64,000 nucleotides of DNA from Tetraselmis striata. Taxonomy: Eukaryota > Chlorophyta > Chlorodendrophyceae > Chlorodendrales > Chlorodendraceae. The stretch lies in assembly GCA_006384855.1 (NCBI GenBank), contig VCJN01000308.1:310001-374000 (forward strand). The letters are read 5' to 3'. Position numbers and translations under genes: made by a program. The notes below the pieces were generated by a model. That model was given only the letters and a program-made list of their open reading frames with translations, ran no database searches and was not told where the DNA came from. This document shows, piece by piece, positions 21,101-33,093 of this stretch. Every line of letters starts with the position of its first letter. Positions within the stretch are counted from its first letter, which is position 1.

Positions 21101-22769
21101 CCCAACAGCCCCCGGTGCCTTCCCCGACGTCCCGTTACATTTGCCATAGGCCCACCGCCGCCCAGTGATAGCCACCCGTTTGCATCATCCAAGTCGTCAG
21201 TTGGAGAGTGGATAAGAAGGACGACGTAGACCCGGTAGATAGGGAGCTGGCTGGTGATGAAGGTTATTTGCGACGACGGCGACTCGGAAGAGCTAACTGA
21301 TTCGGAGATACAACCGCAACCTGACGATGACGGAGCGGCTGAGCGCTTTCACTCGCAGGTTGCCTCAAGGCGCCATGGACGCCCTACTGGCGGTGCGCCC
21401 CTTGCGCATCCACCGCTAGCGCATTATTGCTTTCGGGGGTTGCTTGCTTGCCTGCGTTGTTACCCCTTAGTTGGCGACGAAGGGGTGAGAGTATCGCACT
21501 GGCAACGATGAGCAAACCATGATTTGCTTTGCTCCCCCCCCCCCCCCCCCCCCCCCCCACCGCCCCAAGGGGGTAAGGCATCTCCTCAGCTTGTCTCACT
21601 GCAAAATTTCGTGACTCAAGGTACTCGTTCGTCAAGTCGGTGCCCATGGGAAGGAGCCCATGCACTCGATCGACTAGCCGGTCGAGCGGCCTCGTAACCA
21701 TATTATGCTCGCTGCTGTAGTTCTGGCACAGCGAGGTAGTCGTCTTCGTCACTCGCGGATTTTGCTCCGACATGGCCGTTATGGGCTATCTCTAGCAAGT
21801 CGGGGCGCTCTGCGGCTCCCCCGAGCGATGCCTGTCGCTCGGTTGTCCCGTAACACGCTACCCGGAACCAAAGCCATGTGCTCCGTCTCCATTCACAACA
21901 CGGTCACGAGCCGCCATTTGAGGAAACGTTGTTTTAGCCCGGGCTTTCATGTCTGATTGTAGCGATTCGAGCGTCGGCTCACCGATGGGTTCTTCTCTAT
22001 CTGACATGATGACGCACGGACTTACGGATGAGAATTTCACACACGGGTAGGTGGTGAGCCGGGTGTGGTCTTGAACAACCTAGGGTGACCTTGCTCGCAA
22101 CAGGTTGCGAGACAGTTAATCGACAGTGTAACGCAGCGAAACTGGAAGATAGCAGGCTCAGCTGTTATGGCTGCTTTTTATGTCTACCCGTGCTGCACCC
22201 CAAAAGTGCTCATCAACGACAGGTGCCTAGTAACCCGTACCACCGAGCAGCACCGCAGCAGCCGGAAAAGCGATTAGGGAAAGGAGGAACCGAGGAAACC
22301 CCATCCTAAACAAGTTCAGAACAGAACACTGTAATGTACTGTGTTTACATCTCAAATTCTCATCAATTTATCGTGCGCTTGGGCTCGTGGCCCAGCGCCC
22401 CTCCAAAAAGTAGTGCGCGCCTTGGAGCTAGCTCCGCGAGATGTCGCGCGCGCAGGTCGTCTGCGCGTGCTGCTGTGCCGTGCTGCTACTGGCGGGGACT
22501 TTCGTTGGCGAGCCGCGTCGAGTGTGTCAGAGCCGCGCAGCCACAGCACCATCCAGTAACCATCGACTCGCGCCGGTTGCGCTCCCTTCCCAACTGATCG
22601 CCGACTATAGTCACCAGCGCAGCGCCGCAGCGCATCCTCTGTGGCTGTGCCGCACCTGTCGCTCGAGTTGTGTGTTAGGAGCTGTCGAGGGCTGTGTTGC
22701 AGGCCCGGGCGGGCCGGAGGGGAGTGTGTGTGCGAGGCCGACCAAGCGGAAGCTAAGCACAGCGGTGCG
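18181..22769. other. Gene-poor, repeat-rich region with no recognised gene
   Basis: About 4.6 kb without a recognisable protein domain. A segment near 17921-18010 recurs in diverged form at about 20043-20127 (shared cores GGCAGCGAGCTGG and AGTAGCTCCCCGG). A 142-codon frame at 20560-20988 (+) starts MGRRNFKRRIPLGKEGWMVA and has a CRAC motif and later a second Cys. It could be an ORF1-like fragment of a retroelement, but I cannot assign it. Poly-C runs lie near 21087-21102 and 21534-21558. From about 22440 on, the DNA probably belongs to the promoter and 5' UTR of the FHA/AAA gene. Confidence 0.45.
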
Positions 22770-25700
22770 ATGCGCCCGGACGACGAGAGTGCTGCGCCGG
22801 CCGAGGGGGCCGACGTCCCTGGCCAGGAGTGCGTGGCGCCGGAAGGGCCACCGACCGGCGGCCCGGCCGTGGGCGGAAAGCGCGGCGGCGGCGGCGGCGT
22901 GGACAGCGGCCCGCCGAGCCCTGCGGCCAAGCGGAAGAAGCAGTCGCTGGTGGACGCGGAGGTGCAGGCCACCACCGACGCCGCCGCCGTCGCCACCGCG
23001 GAGCGAGATTCCGACCAGGGCGGTGCGCCGGAGGAGGGTAATGAGGATGGTGGGGGCATGGCTGAGGGGGAGGCGGCAACGGCAGCGGGATCAGAGGAGC
23101 TGCTTGCTGCCCGGCAGGCCCAGATCCTGGCGAAGAAATCCTCCCCAGGTGCCGGTGCCACTAATGCTGCTATCGCTGATGGGTGGCGTGTGAGGGGGGA
23201 CGGAGGAAAGCAGGGGGCGCGGGGCGGGGGGCTGAGGCTGGTTTTGCGGACACATCTGCTGCTGCTGTTGATAGGTGGCATTTGTATTGGTATGCTAAGA
23301 CGGGCAGAGGGAACGAGCGGGGCATGGGGAGGTGACTGTGGTTTCTGTGTGTGTATTGGGGGAGGATGGGGGGGGGGGGGGGGGGCATGGCTGACGCAAC
23401 TTACTGCTGCGTTGGCAGAGGGCACCAAGAACGACCTGCAGGGTGTGCAGTGGGGCAAGCTCATCTCCCCATACGCGCAGGTGCGCCCCCCCCCCCCCCC
23501 CCCCCACACACCCTCGTTTCTGGCAGTATGCTGCTGCCCTACCTGGGCATCAACAGCAGCAATTGGCCGTGGATGCGCGTCCACTGATGGCAGCTGCCCC
23601 CCATTGCGCCTCTGCCATCGCTCCACACCGCCAGAACCCCTCCTGCATCCCGCTCATCGGGCGCCAGTTCATCATCGGCCGCTCGCGACAGTGCAACTGG
23701 CAGATCCCCGCGACCATCCACTCGGGCTCCGTGTTTTGCAAGCTGACCGTAGACATGGATTCCAGCGGCAAGGTGCGCATGCCCCCCCGCTTTCGCCTTC
23801 TTTTCCACTGAACACACATGCCTGCCCCCCTTCCCTCCCCATCCTTTCCCCGCCCCCCCGTCCTTTTTGGCCATTCATGGAGGTTCTCATGTCAGAGCAC
23901 TATTCAAGGCGTCAACCATGAACGCCCAAACTGCCTGCCTCACCCCCCCCCCCCCCCCCCCCCCCCCTTTCATGAATAGGCTGTGGTATTCCTCACGGCG
24001 CTCACCGACCGGGGCGCCTTGTCCGTCAACGGCCATGTGCTGAAGAAGAACGACAAGGTGGGGGGGACTGCGCTCTCCCCCCCACATAGAGAAAGTGCCA
24101 CGCTCCAGCCGCCCTGCAGACCTTTGCGGCTGAACGCCCTGCCCCTGCCCCGCAGACCAAGCTCCTGGGCGGCTATGAGATCAACATCGGCGCCATCCCG
24201 GCTAAAGCCGGCAGCAAGCACTCCTTTGCATTCATCTTCCAGCCGTGCCCCGTGCCCGCGAGCAAGCTGCCGCCCAGGCCAGCGGCACCGCAAGCGGCGG
24301 GGTCCCCTGGCGCACAGCCGGAGGAAGAGTGAGCCCCTACCCTGCCATCACCCCACCTTACCCCACCCCATCAGCTTGTTCGCTGCCCCCGCCAGCCGCC
24401 AGCCGCCAGCCGCTATTCTTCCCGCTCAAATATGTTGTGGCTGCGGCGTTTGTGCGCTGTAGGACAACTGCCGAGGCTGTGCCCAGCCTGTCCATGGTGT
24501 CCATGGTTCGTCTCCCCCCCCCCCCCCCCCCTCCCACATACACACACACTCCGCCTGCACGCAACGGCGCTGCAGCCCGAGCCCCAGCCTAGCGCCAGGC
24601 GTGCTGAGCTTGAGTGTGTGCGGGGCAGAACGCAGAGGCGGTGGGGGAGGCCACCAAGGCGGGGGCTCCCGGCACCAGCAAGCCTCCGACGGACACAGAG
24701 ATGGCAGACGCAGAGCTGTCGCTGAAGCAGGCAATGGCGCAGCTGGCCAAGATGCCCAAGGTGGTGGTGGAGCCCACAGTGGAGGTGGGGGGGGCCTTGT
24801 TGGCTGTCATCCCCCTGCGCGCCCCCCAGAAGCATGCGTGGCGCCCCTGCAGAGCTGACCATGCAGGCACCGCATCCGGCAGGCCGTGAAGGAGGCGCCG
24901 CTGGAGGCAAGCCCCGCAAGCGGCGACACCGCTCTGCCGGAGGCAGGTGGATCTGGCAAGGCGGAAGAGGAGCCCAAGCCGCAGGAGACCAAGTGAGCCC
25001 AGCCCCGCCATCAGCACACGACTCTGCTTGAGCCGCGTGTAAAACCCAACCCCGTCCCTGTGCGCTCGCTCTCTTGCCCCCATGAGGCCAACACAGCAGA
25101 GACGTATATTGTCATGGAGCCACAGGGCTGCTACAACCACACCAGTAAAACATTTTTCACCCCCTTGCAAAGACGACAACGCTACCGTATGTTTGTATGG
25201 GGATCTATCAGAACGCACCACAAGTGCAGCACACAAAGTCCAGCCTGTCCATGGAGCGAAGCAATTCATTACTTTCTCTGCACGCGAACCTGATCAAACC
25301 TTACGGGCTACGCGCGTTGTCCATGCTGCCCTGACGCCGGAGTTGATGCGGTGCCGTCGGTCAGCGATCGGGAAAACGCGTGAGAGTGCTGCCGCCCGCA
25401 GTCCTGAGGGCCATGCAGAGCACTGCGAAGTAACCTCTTTGTCCCGCCATTCACCTCCCTACTGCTGTTCAACCTTCACGACCCCCCTCCGCTCCCCCTC
25501 CCCCCCCCCTCTCTCCCCTCCCCCTCCCCCGGGCACCCACCCCCCCTGTAATACCTGCTCCGCTGCCACAGGTTGACGCCTTGCCGCCCTGGGTTGCCGG
25601 CCGCTCCCTGCAGGCCGCCAGCGGAGCAAGTGACCCCGCCCAGCTTCCGGCAGCCGCACCCCCAGCTGGAGCACTTCCGCGGCCACTTTCGCCAGGTACT

Positions 25701-28700
25701 CGCCGAGTATGTCCATCTCTCTTTCAGCCCGAGAAGGGGGGGGGGGGGGGGGGATACCGCTCTGACAAGCACATTTTAGGGGTTTAGGGTTTTCAAATCC
25801 TAAACCCCTAAAATCCTTTTATAACGCAAAAACCTAAACCCTAAAACCTACACCCTAAAGCCCTAATTACTCAAAATTTCCACGGTTTCATTCCTTAGCA
25901 AGGCGTAGGACGGTGAGACAGGGGACCCAGATAGCTCTGCACCTAGCCCTGAGGCAGGGCTACATTGGGATATGCGGTGGTCCACAGTGCCGCCCGTGTC
26001 GGGTCAACGATTAGGGGCGCGCGGTGGTGGCTCAGCGGTGGGGAAGCGGTTTTGTTGATAATACCTTCAACACCACGGAACGGTCATCCTGCTGTGACCG
26101 ACTCGCAGGACCCGTCCCGCCCGGCCACCCGCCGCTACGGTGCACTCACTGCGCACACCCATAAGGGAAATGCCCTCTAGGGAGGCCTGGACGGCTGTGG
26201 TATCACGACTCTGGGTGTCGTGCGGTCGCAACACGTCGCCGCGGTGCGTGCGGTAGGACCCGTACCTTCGTAGGCGTTTGCCATCCTTGGGTGGCAGGAG
26301 ACAGAACCCACCGTCCCGGCCGACCAGCATACGTTACACATTCCAGCAGCGATCCAACCAACACAAAGGTGCAGGTGTTACCTAGCTAGCAGTCGGTGTG
26401 AGCTGGAGGACGGTGGAGGGTCCAACTGGGGGGCGGCAAGCTGGTGAGGCCCTCGGGCTGGGTGGGAGTGCTCATTGCTCACCGCCGCCCGCCGCCCGCT
26501 GACCTTCAGTCCCGCACCACCGGCCCGCACGCGATGCATACCCAACACTGCCGCCACCTTCCCGGGTACTGTCTTGCAGCTACCTGCCTCGCTAATTAGG
26601 GCCCGTTCTCGCTGTACCACGGGAGCGTTGCGACTGGTTTTCGAGCCCAGCAGGCAGTGCTTGCATGGCTTGCTGGGGTGACATCTCTTTGGCCATCCAG
26701 CTGCGGTGAGGGGACATCCGTCTGGGCCAGGCACGTCGTTGCGCCGCTGCCCTAGCTCCCCGCTGCCCTGAGCCCCCTTGCCCGTGCCGCCCTGCACTGC
26801 GCCGCAGACCATAAAGGCGGCCGATGCGCTGGAGGTATCCTTCGACAGCCTGGGCTACCACCTGGGCGAGGGCGCCAAGCAGCGCCTGCTGCACACCGCC
26901 TTCCTGCACCTCCAGCAGCCCGACCTCAAGCCGCTGGCCAAGGTGACGGCGGAGCTGGCCAGCGCCAGCGCGCGCGTGCTGCTGTCCAGCTCCCACGGCA
27001 CCGACCTCTGCCAGGAGGCCGTGGTGCAGGCGCTGGCACGCCACTGCGGCGCGCGCCTGCTGGTGTACGACCGCCTGGCGCTGCAGCTCAACGACCCGCC
27101 GGCGCGTAGCGCTGCTGCGGCCGCCACCGCGGGAGAGGCGGCCTCCGGCTCGGAGGGCGCTTTCCGGAAGCTGCTGCTCAAGGTGCGGGGCGCCGCCGCC
27201 AGCCATGCCTCCACCCCCCCCCCCCCCCCCCCCCATCCTTTCTCCTCTCCAGGAGTAACATCTCATCGGAGATGAAGCAACAGGGGCCCAGAAGGGTACC
27301 GTAGACGCAGTCTAGGTCCGTGGTGTTGCCCCTGCTCCACTCTGCCTCACCCGTGTCAAGACGGGGACACTTTCAACCGGCCGGAACGGAGTACGAGTAC
27401 ACAACAATCACACACCGGAGATGTTGACCTGATACTACCATAAACGTTTACCATTCCTACCTGGATGGGCTGGGTGGCGCCTCCGCGCCCCGCTTACCAG
27501 CTATGTTGTTTGTGCCGCGCATCTCAGCCAGTTTAATCCTGCCGACCCTGCTTTGGCAGTCTCCTCTATGCGGCAAGTGCGCTGTACAATGTGGGCGGGA
27601 GGGAGAGGAAGCGAGAGGGGGGGGGGGGTAATAAGGCACCCTTAGATCATTCTAGCCTTGCACTCAGTCGCGCATCTCCTTTCCATCCCCCTCCCTGGCA
27701 TCCCTGTGTGCGTTTTTTTGTTTGTGTGTCTGCGTGTGTGTCTGTGTGTGTGCGTGTGTGTCTGAGCCGGGCGGCCTGAGGGTGCGGCGGTAGCTGAGCG
27801 TGGCTGCCGGCTGCTGGGCGGCTAGGCGGCGACGAGCTCGGACCCCATGGACGACCCGGTCGACATGCCGCGGATCGGGGACCTCATGGGCCTCCCCGCC
27901 CCCATGTCCCCGGGCTCGGACCGGATGTCACCGGGCCCGGACGGCGTTGGGCTTGACACAGCCCCCAAGGACAAGGATCCCAAGGCCGAGGACCCCGAGG
28001 CGGAGGAGGCAGTGGTGCCCAAGGAGGCGGCCGTGGGGGAGGAATCCCGCCTCGAGGACCGCCGCAAAGCGGACGATGCCGCGGCGTGGAATGCAGCGGA
28101 GTCCGCGGCGGATGCGGCGGAGGCAGCTGCTTCCACGCCGCCGCAAAGCCGGGGCAAGATGACGGCCGCCAAGGCGCTGTCCTCGCTGCAGCCGATCACG
28201 CTGGGGAGTGTCATGGTACGCTGCTAAACGGCCCTGATGCTCAACCAGATGACCGGGTCTGCTCCCTGCTACTTGTGTGTGCTGACACACTCCACCGCTG
28301 CTGTGCGCAGGCCGGCCGTCCGGGCCTCAGCGTCAGCAACAACCCTCGCAGCGCCGGCATCGGCCGTCCCCTGAAGAAGGGCGACCGTGTCCGCTTCATC
28401 GGCCACGCCTCCGCGCCCGCCTCCGCAGTGTCCACTGCCAGCGGGATGCCCGTCCCCAGCTCCCTCTTTGGTATTGGCGGTCTGCGCTCATCGTCAGCGC
28501 ATGGAAAGGCCGCCGCCGCTGCCAGCTCGAGCCACCGCGGGCCATTTTACAACTGCCCGGGGCAGGTGGTTCTGGCGTTTGACACCACGCCCGGCAAGGT
28601 CGGCGTTCGCTTCGACTACGCCGTCTCGGGCGGCACCAGCCTGGGCAACCTGTGCGAGGGGTCGATGGGCTACTGGTGCAATGTTAGCGACCTGCGCCTG

Positions 28701-31700
28701 GAGGGCAGCGGCAAGGCGGAGGAGCGCGAGGGCGCCGCTATCGACGCGCTGTTTGACGTCGCCGAGGAGGAGGCAGCCAAGGGGCCGGTCATCATCTACC
28801 TCAAGGTGCGGTGTCACCTCGGCGGGCGGCGCCGTGGCAGGGCCCCGCTACTCGCTGGCACCCCTGTTTCCAGCCCTGTGTGCCCCTCGGGCGCGCCGCT
28901 CCATCACATTCCACAGCTGCTAGCGTATTACTCCACATCCGACCCTGTTGCTGTCTCGGCGCAGTACAACATCTTACCTCAGCAGGTATCCGGACCCAAT
29001 TGTAGGCGTCAGGGAACTGTTCCAACCTACCTCAGGAGCCTTCTGGGTCTGCCGTTGCGGCAGTGCTCGCGGCGGCTGGGCAGGCATTGTTTGCTGACAT
29101 GCGCCACATTTTTGTGGGCTCGATATGCGTCGCGTTGCGGTGCAGCCTTTCCTTGTTTCTTCCTGCGGCAGAAGTGAACACACTGTTCATTGTATTTGCC
29201 TCCATGAGAGCATTTCTCCTTTCATTGTGGGGACATATGTGGGGATCGCTCACCGATACGCCGTGGCCTGGCGCGCCGCACAGGATGTGGAGAAGTCGGT
29301 GATGGGCCACGTGGAGCGCTTCCTGCACTTCAAGCGCCGAGCGGAGAAGGCCAAGGGGCGGCTGCTGCTGGTGGGGCAGCACATCAGCGACGCTAAGAAG
29401 GAGCGCACCTGGGGCGGCATCTTTGCCCGCATGGGTGCTGCGGGCCCGGGCGGCTCGCCCGCCTCGGCGCTGCTGGACCTGTCCTTTCTGGACCCCCTGC
29501 GCGCCGAGGAGCGCAACCCGTCGCGCACCGAGCAGCCCAAGATGATGAAGATGCTGGGGAAGCTGATGCCCAACCGCATCGTGTTGTACCCTCCCACGGT
29601 GGCCGCCCTCCGCCTCAATTGCCCCCCCCCCCCCCACCCACCCGACGCTCACGGCTTCAGGGGATATCAATCCCAACACCCGCTGCCATTCACGTCTCTA
29701 GTTGCCGCATGCCAGCGGGCCAAGCTGCCACACCACCCCGGCCAGAAGTCCCGCACCACAGGGCCGCTTCATCTCTTGGCTAGCGATGGGTGCGCACACC
29801 TCCCGGGCTCTTGCTGACTGCCGACCTGCTGAACTGCCTGGATGCCATTGCAGGGCGAGCCGGAGGCGGCGCAGTGGAAGAAGGCCATCGAACGGGACAT
29901 CGTCTCCATGCAGGGCGCCGCCAACCAGCGGGCTGTCCGGCAGCTGGCGGCGCGATGCGACGTGGAGGTGCGCTCGGCGATGAAGGGGTCCTTCCGGCCG
30001 CGCTCTCCCTATTTCGCGCTGACAGCGTGCGGCGGGCTAGCAGCCAGCGATCCGGCTGCCCCGTCACCCGCTCAACGCGGAGTGAATTCTCCGCGTACCG
30101 GTTGTTCCCCTGCAGCTAGCTACTGGAGTTCCAGGGCGGTCTTCATGCAGCGCAGCGCACCGCGCAATGTCCAGCTTTCCTCTGAGTTGGCACGCGTATG
30201 CTAGCACAGCTTCTCAGTGTATGCGGTCAAGAGCGGGCCGGACGAGACACACGGATATAGTCATTCGTTTGATGTCTTCGGAGTTTGATGTTGTGTCGGA
30301 TTTCCTCGAGACAGAGCTTGTCCGATCTGACTTAGCCCACAACTCGTCTCTGACCTGTTCCCTGTCGCAGATTCCGGAGGAGGAGATGAACAATGTGGAG
30401 ATGTCGGAGCAGGCGCTGTCCCCGGAGGCGGTGGAGAAGCTGCTGGGCTTTGCCGTCTCGAGCCAGCTGATGAGCTCCGCGGACGCGGGGGCCGCGGGCG
30501 CGGAGCTCAAGGACAGCAAGCTTGTGGTGCGCGGCGGTGCGCTGGGGAAGGCCGTGGCGCTGCTGAAGACGGCGCAGGAGGAGGCGGCGCCCGGCAAGGC
30601 TGCCGGCGACCCCAAGCAGAGCGTGTCCCTGAAGGACGTGCAGACGGACAACGAGTTTGAGAAGCGCGTGCTGGGGGAGGTCATCCCCGCGGAGGAGGCA
30701 AGCCCACCCATATTATCCCCAACCCGCGCCCCCCCCCTGTCGTTTTGATCCCCTGCACTGTGCCCCCATCCCGTCTGAGAGCGTGTCCCTTTGGTGCCCC
30801 GCCGCTGCCGCAGGTGGGCGTCAGCTTCGACAACATCGGCGCGCTGGACGCGGTGAAGAACACGCTGCGCGAGGTGGTGATGCTGCCGCTGCAGCGGCCG
30901 GAGCTCTTTGCGCGCGGGTCGCTCACCAAGCCCACGCGCGGGGTGCTGCTCTTCGGCCCGCCCGGCACCGGCAAGACCATGCTGGCCAAGGTGCGACCGA
31001 CAGCCCCGGGCCCTCTCCCTCCCTCCTCCTCCTCCGCCTTATTGTCTTCACCTCTGCGCTGGAGAGAGGCCACGGGCACTCGCCTAGCCCCCTCTGCCTC
31101 CCCGCCTTGTCTCACCCTATGACTCGCACACTCCTGAACAAGCTCTGCCCCCCCCCCCCCCCCCACCCCCCGGGCGGGCGCGCGTCTGCACCCCGATGTG
31201 CACTCGCCCCCCCCCCCCCCCCCCCATGCAGGCGGTTGCCTCCGAGAGCGGAGCCAACTTTATCAACGTGTCCATGTCAACGCTGGCCAGCAAGTGGTTT
31301 GGCGAGGGCGAGAAGTACGTGCGCGCCCTCTTCACCCTCGCGCACAAGATCGCCCCCAGGTGAAGCCTCCCTCGGCCCGTCTTCCCGCCCTCCTGCCCTA
31401 CCTGCCTTCTCACTGCGCCGCGGCGGTTCACCGCATTCCCTTGCCTCCCATTTGGCTGGCGCTGGCGCGCTCTGCGCAGTGTTGTCTTCGTCGACGAGGT
31501 GGACAGCATGCTGGGCCGGCGCGACAAGACGGGCGAGCATGAGGCGATGCGCAAGATCAAGAACGAATTCATGTCCAACTGGGACGGGCTGAAGACCTCG
31601 GAGTGCGACCGCGTGCTGGTGCTGGTGGGGGGCCTGCTCCCCCCCCCCCCCCACCGTCCCCATCACACACCATCACCACGGGAGCGTGCCCTCTGCCGAC

Positions 31701-33065
31701 GAGGTGGCAGTGGCGGGCAGGTGCCCGTGCGTTGAACCCCAATCTGCTGACGCCTGCGCGCCGCTGCCGCAGGCGGCCACCAACCGGCCGTTTGACCTGG
31801 ACGAGGCCGTGATCCGGCGCCTGCCGCGGCGCCTGCTGGTGGACCTGCCGGACGTCAGCAACCGCGTCACCATCCTGCGGGTCATCCTCAAGGTTTGTGG
31901 TGGAGAACCTGGCGGGGACCGCCCCATCCATGTCTCGGGTGCCAGGGCCGCGCATGCCCCCTTCCCATGCCCCCTTCCCGGTAGGTGATGCTGAGTTAGC
32001 GCCCCCTGTGGCGCCCCTTGTGTGGCAGGACGAGGAGCTGGAGCCGGAGTTCGACTTTGAGGCGCTGGCCGCGCTGACGGAGGGCTACACCGGCAGTGAC
32101 CTGCGCAACCTCTGCATCGCCGCCGCGTACCGCCCCATCCGCGACTTCCTTGAGGTGCGCCCCCGCGGCAGGAGGGCGGCGAAGTCCCGCGAGACCCGGC
32201 CGCCCGCCCCACCGCACACAGCCCGCTGCCAAATGATTGCCCGGCTCTGCACTCTTTTGATACGTTGGACCACACTGTGGCTCCAAACGCAGGGACTGTG
32301 CAAACATCGTGTTGCCACTGGATATGCGTAACCTGTAAACATATATGATTAATGTTTGGGTTTGATTAGATACATGTATGATTAGTGTTACATATGATTA
32401 GTTACACATATGAGAGTTACATACATTACATATTGTACAGATTACATATGTGATTTGTGTTTGCATGTGCACATTACGTATGATGCGGATTTTGGGGTCG
32501 AGCAGCCATTCCACGGAATGCAGCTGCCTGGCCTGGAGAATCGACGCCGTTCCGGTTTTAAATCCCCAGGACATAGGAAGGGATGCTGTGAGGCTCGCGT
32601 GGCTTGGGCGCATCGATCGATGAGTGAACTGCTCTGGTTGGGCCTTTTTTGTTCCGGGTAGACGATCCCCCGCTGTGCCATTTGGCTCGCCGTGACTTGG
32701 CGTGTGCTTGGGCGCGGGCGCAGGCGGAGAAGAAGGAGAAGGAGGAGGCGGCGAGGAAGGGGGAGGAGGCGGAGGCGGAGGCCAGCCCGGCCGCGGGGGA
32801 AGAGGCCGTCACGGCGAACAAGCGGCCCGGGGAACTCGCCAAGGAGGGCGGGCCCGAGGCCAAGGAGAGCGGGCCCGAGGGCAAGGCCGAGGCGGCGCCA
32901 GTTCAGTTGCGCCCGCTGACGCTGGACGATTTGGTGGCGTCCATGGACCAGATCTGCCCCAGCAACAGCAGCGAGGCGGCGAGCATGACGGAGCTCCGGC
33001 AGTGGAACGACCTCTACGGCGAGGGTGGCAGCCGCAAGAAGGACACCCTCACGTACTTCATGTGA
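22770..33065 (+). CDS. Plant-type FHA domain/AAA ATPase (spastin/katanin-like AAA)
   Basis: This is the green-lineage family of large FHA plus AAA proteins (Arabidopsis At1g02890/At4g02480 type). Its substrates are not well defined. 21 exons: 22770-23148, 23419-23480, 23635-23772, 23980-24057, 24156-24328, 24463-24505, 24629-24784, 24883-24992, 25572-25695, 26808-27182, 27826-28215, 28311-28805, 29284-29598, 29854-29967, 30371-30697, 30814-30990, 31232-31359, 31480-31624, 31773-31892, 32029-32154 and 32724-33065; phases agree, 1438 residues. N-terminal basic PAAKRKK suggests a nuclear signal. The FHA domain (about 135-245) has [15 protein letters not shown] first degenerate ATPase-like region (about 422-546) carries [14 protein letters not shown]. 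The AAA domain (from about 1094) has Walker A GPPGTGKT (1141-1148), Walker [11 protein letters not shown] (D1200, E1201), sensor AATNRP, and arginines in RRLPRR. The C-terminus [17 protein letters not shown] is diagnostic. The intron after 30697 has a GC donor. Exon 6 is the least certain. Confidence 0.95.
25739..25753. repeat. Poly-G tract next to telomere-like insert in the FHA/AAA gene intron 9
   Basis: A G run lies about 45 bases after the exon 9 donor and just before the telomere-like block. On the sense strand it is poly-G, the reverse of the usual poly-C seen in this gene. Confidence 0.8.
25773..25870. repeat. Interstitial telomere-like repeats (TTTAGGG/CCCTAAA) with an inverted repeat
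   Basis: Degenerate TTTAGGG units turn into CCCTAAA units inside one block. Bases 25773-25788 and 25799-25814 form a perfect 16-bp inverted repeat around a 10-base loop, followed by further CCTAAACCCTAAAA-type units to about 25870. It lies in the 1.1-kb ninth intron of the FHA/AAA gene. The rest of that intron (25870-26807) is unremarkable, with no coding content seen. Confidence 0.8.
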
Positions 33066-33087
33066 GGGAGGCCGCCAATGAGGCCGC

Positions 33088-33093
33088 AATAAA
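33088..33093 (+). terminator. AATAAA polyadenylation signal of the FHA/AAA gene
   Basis: A perfect AATAAA lies 22 bases after the TGA stop codon. Spacing and context fit a polyadenylation signal. The TGTAA signal of some green algae was not seen there. Confidence 0.5.

Noticed and set aside
22352-23626. 424-codon minus-strand ORF opposite the first exons of the FHA/AAA gene
   Set aside because: It is an antisense shadow of GC-rich coding and intronic sequence, with Pro-rich low complexity and no domain.
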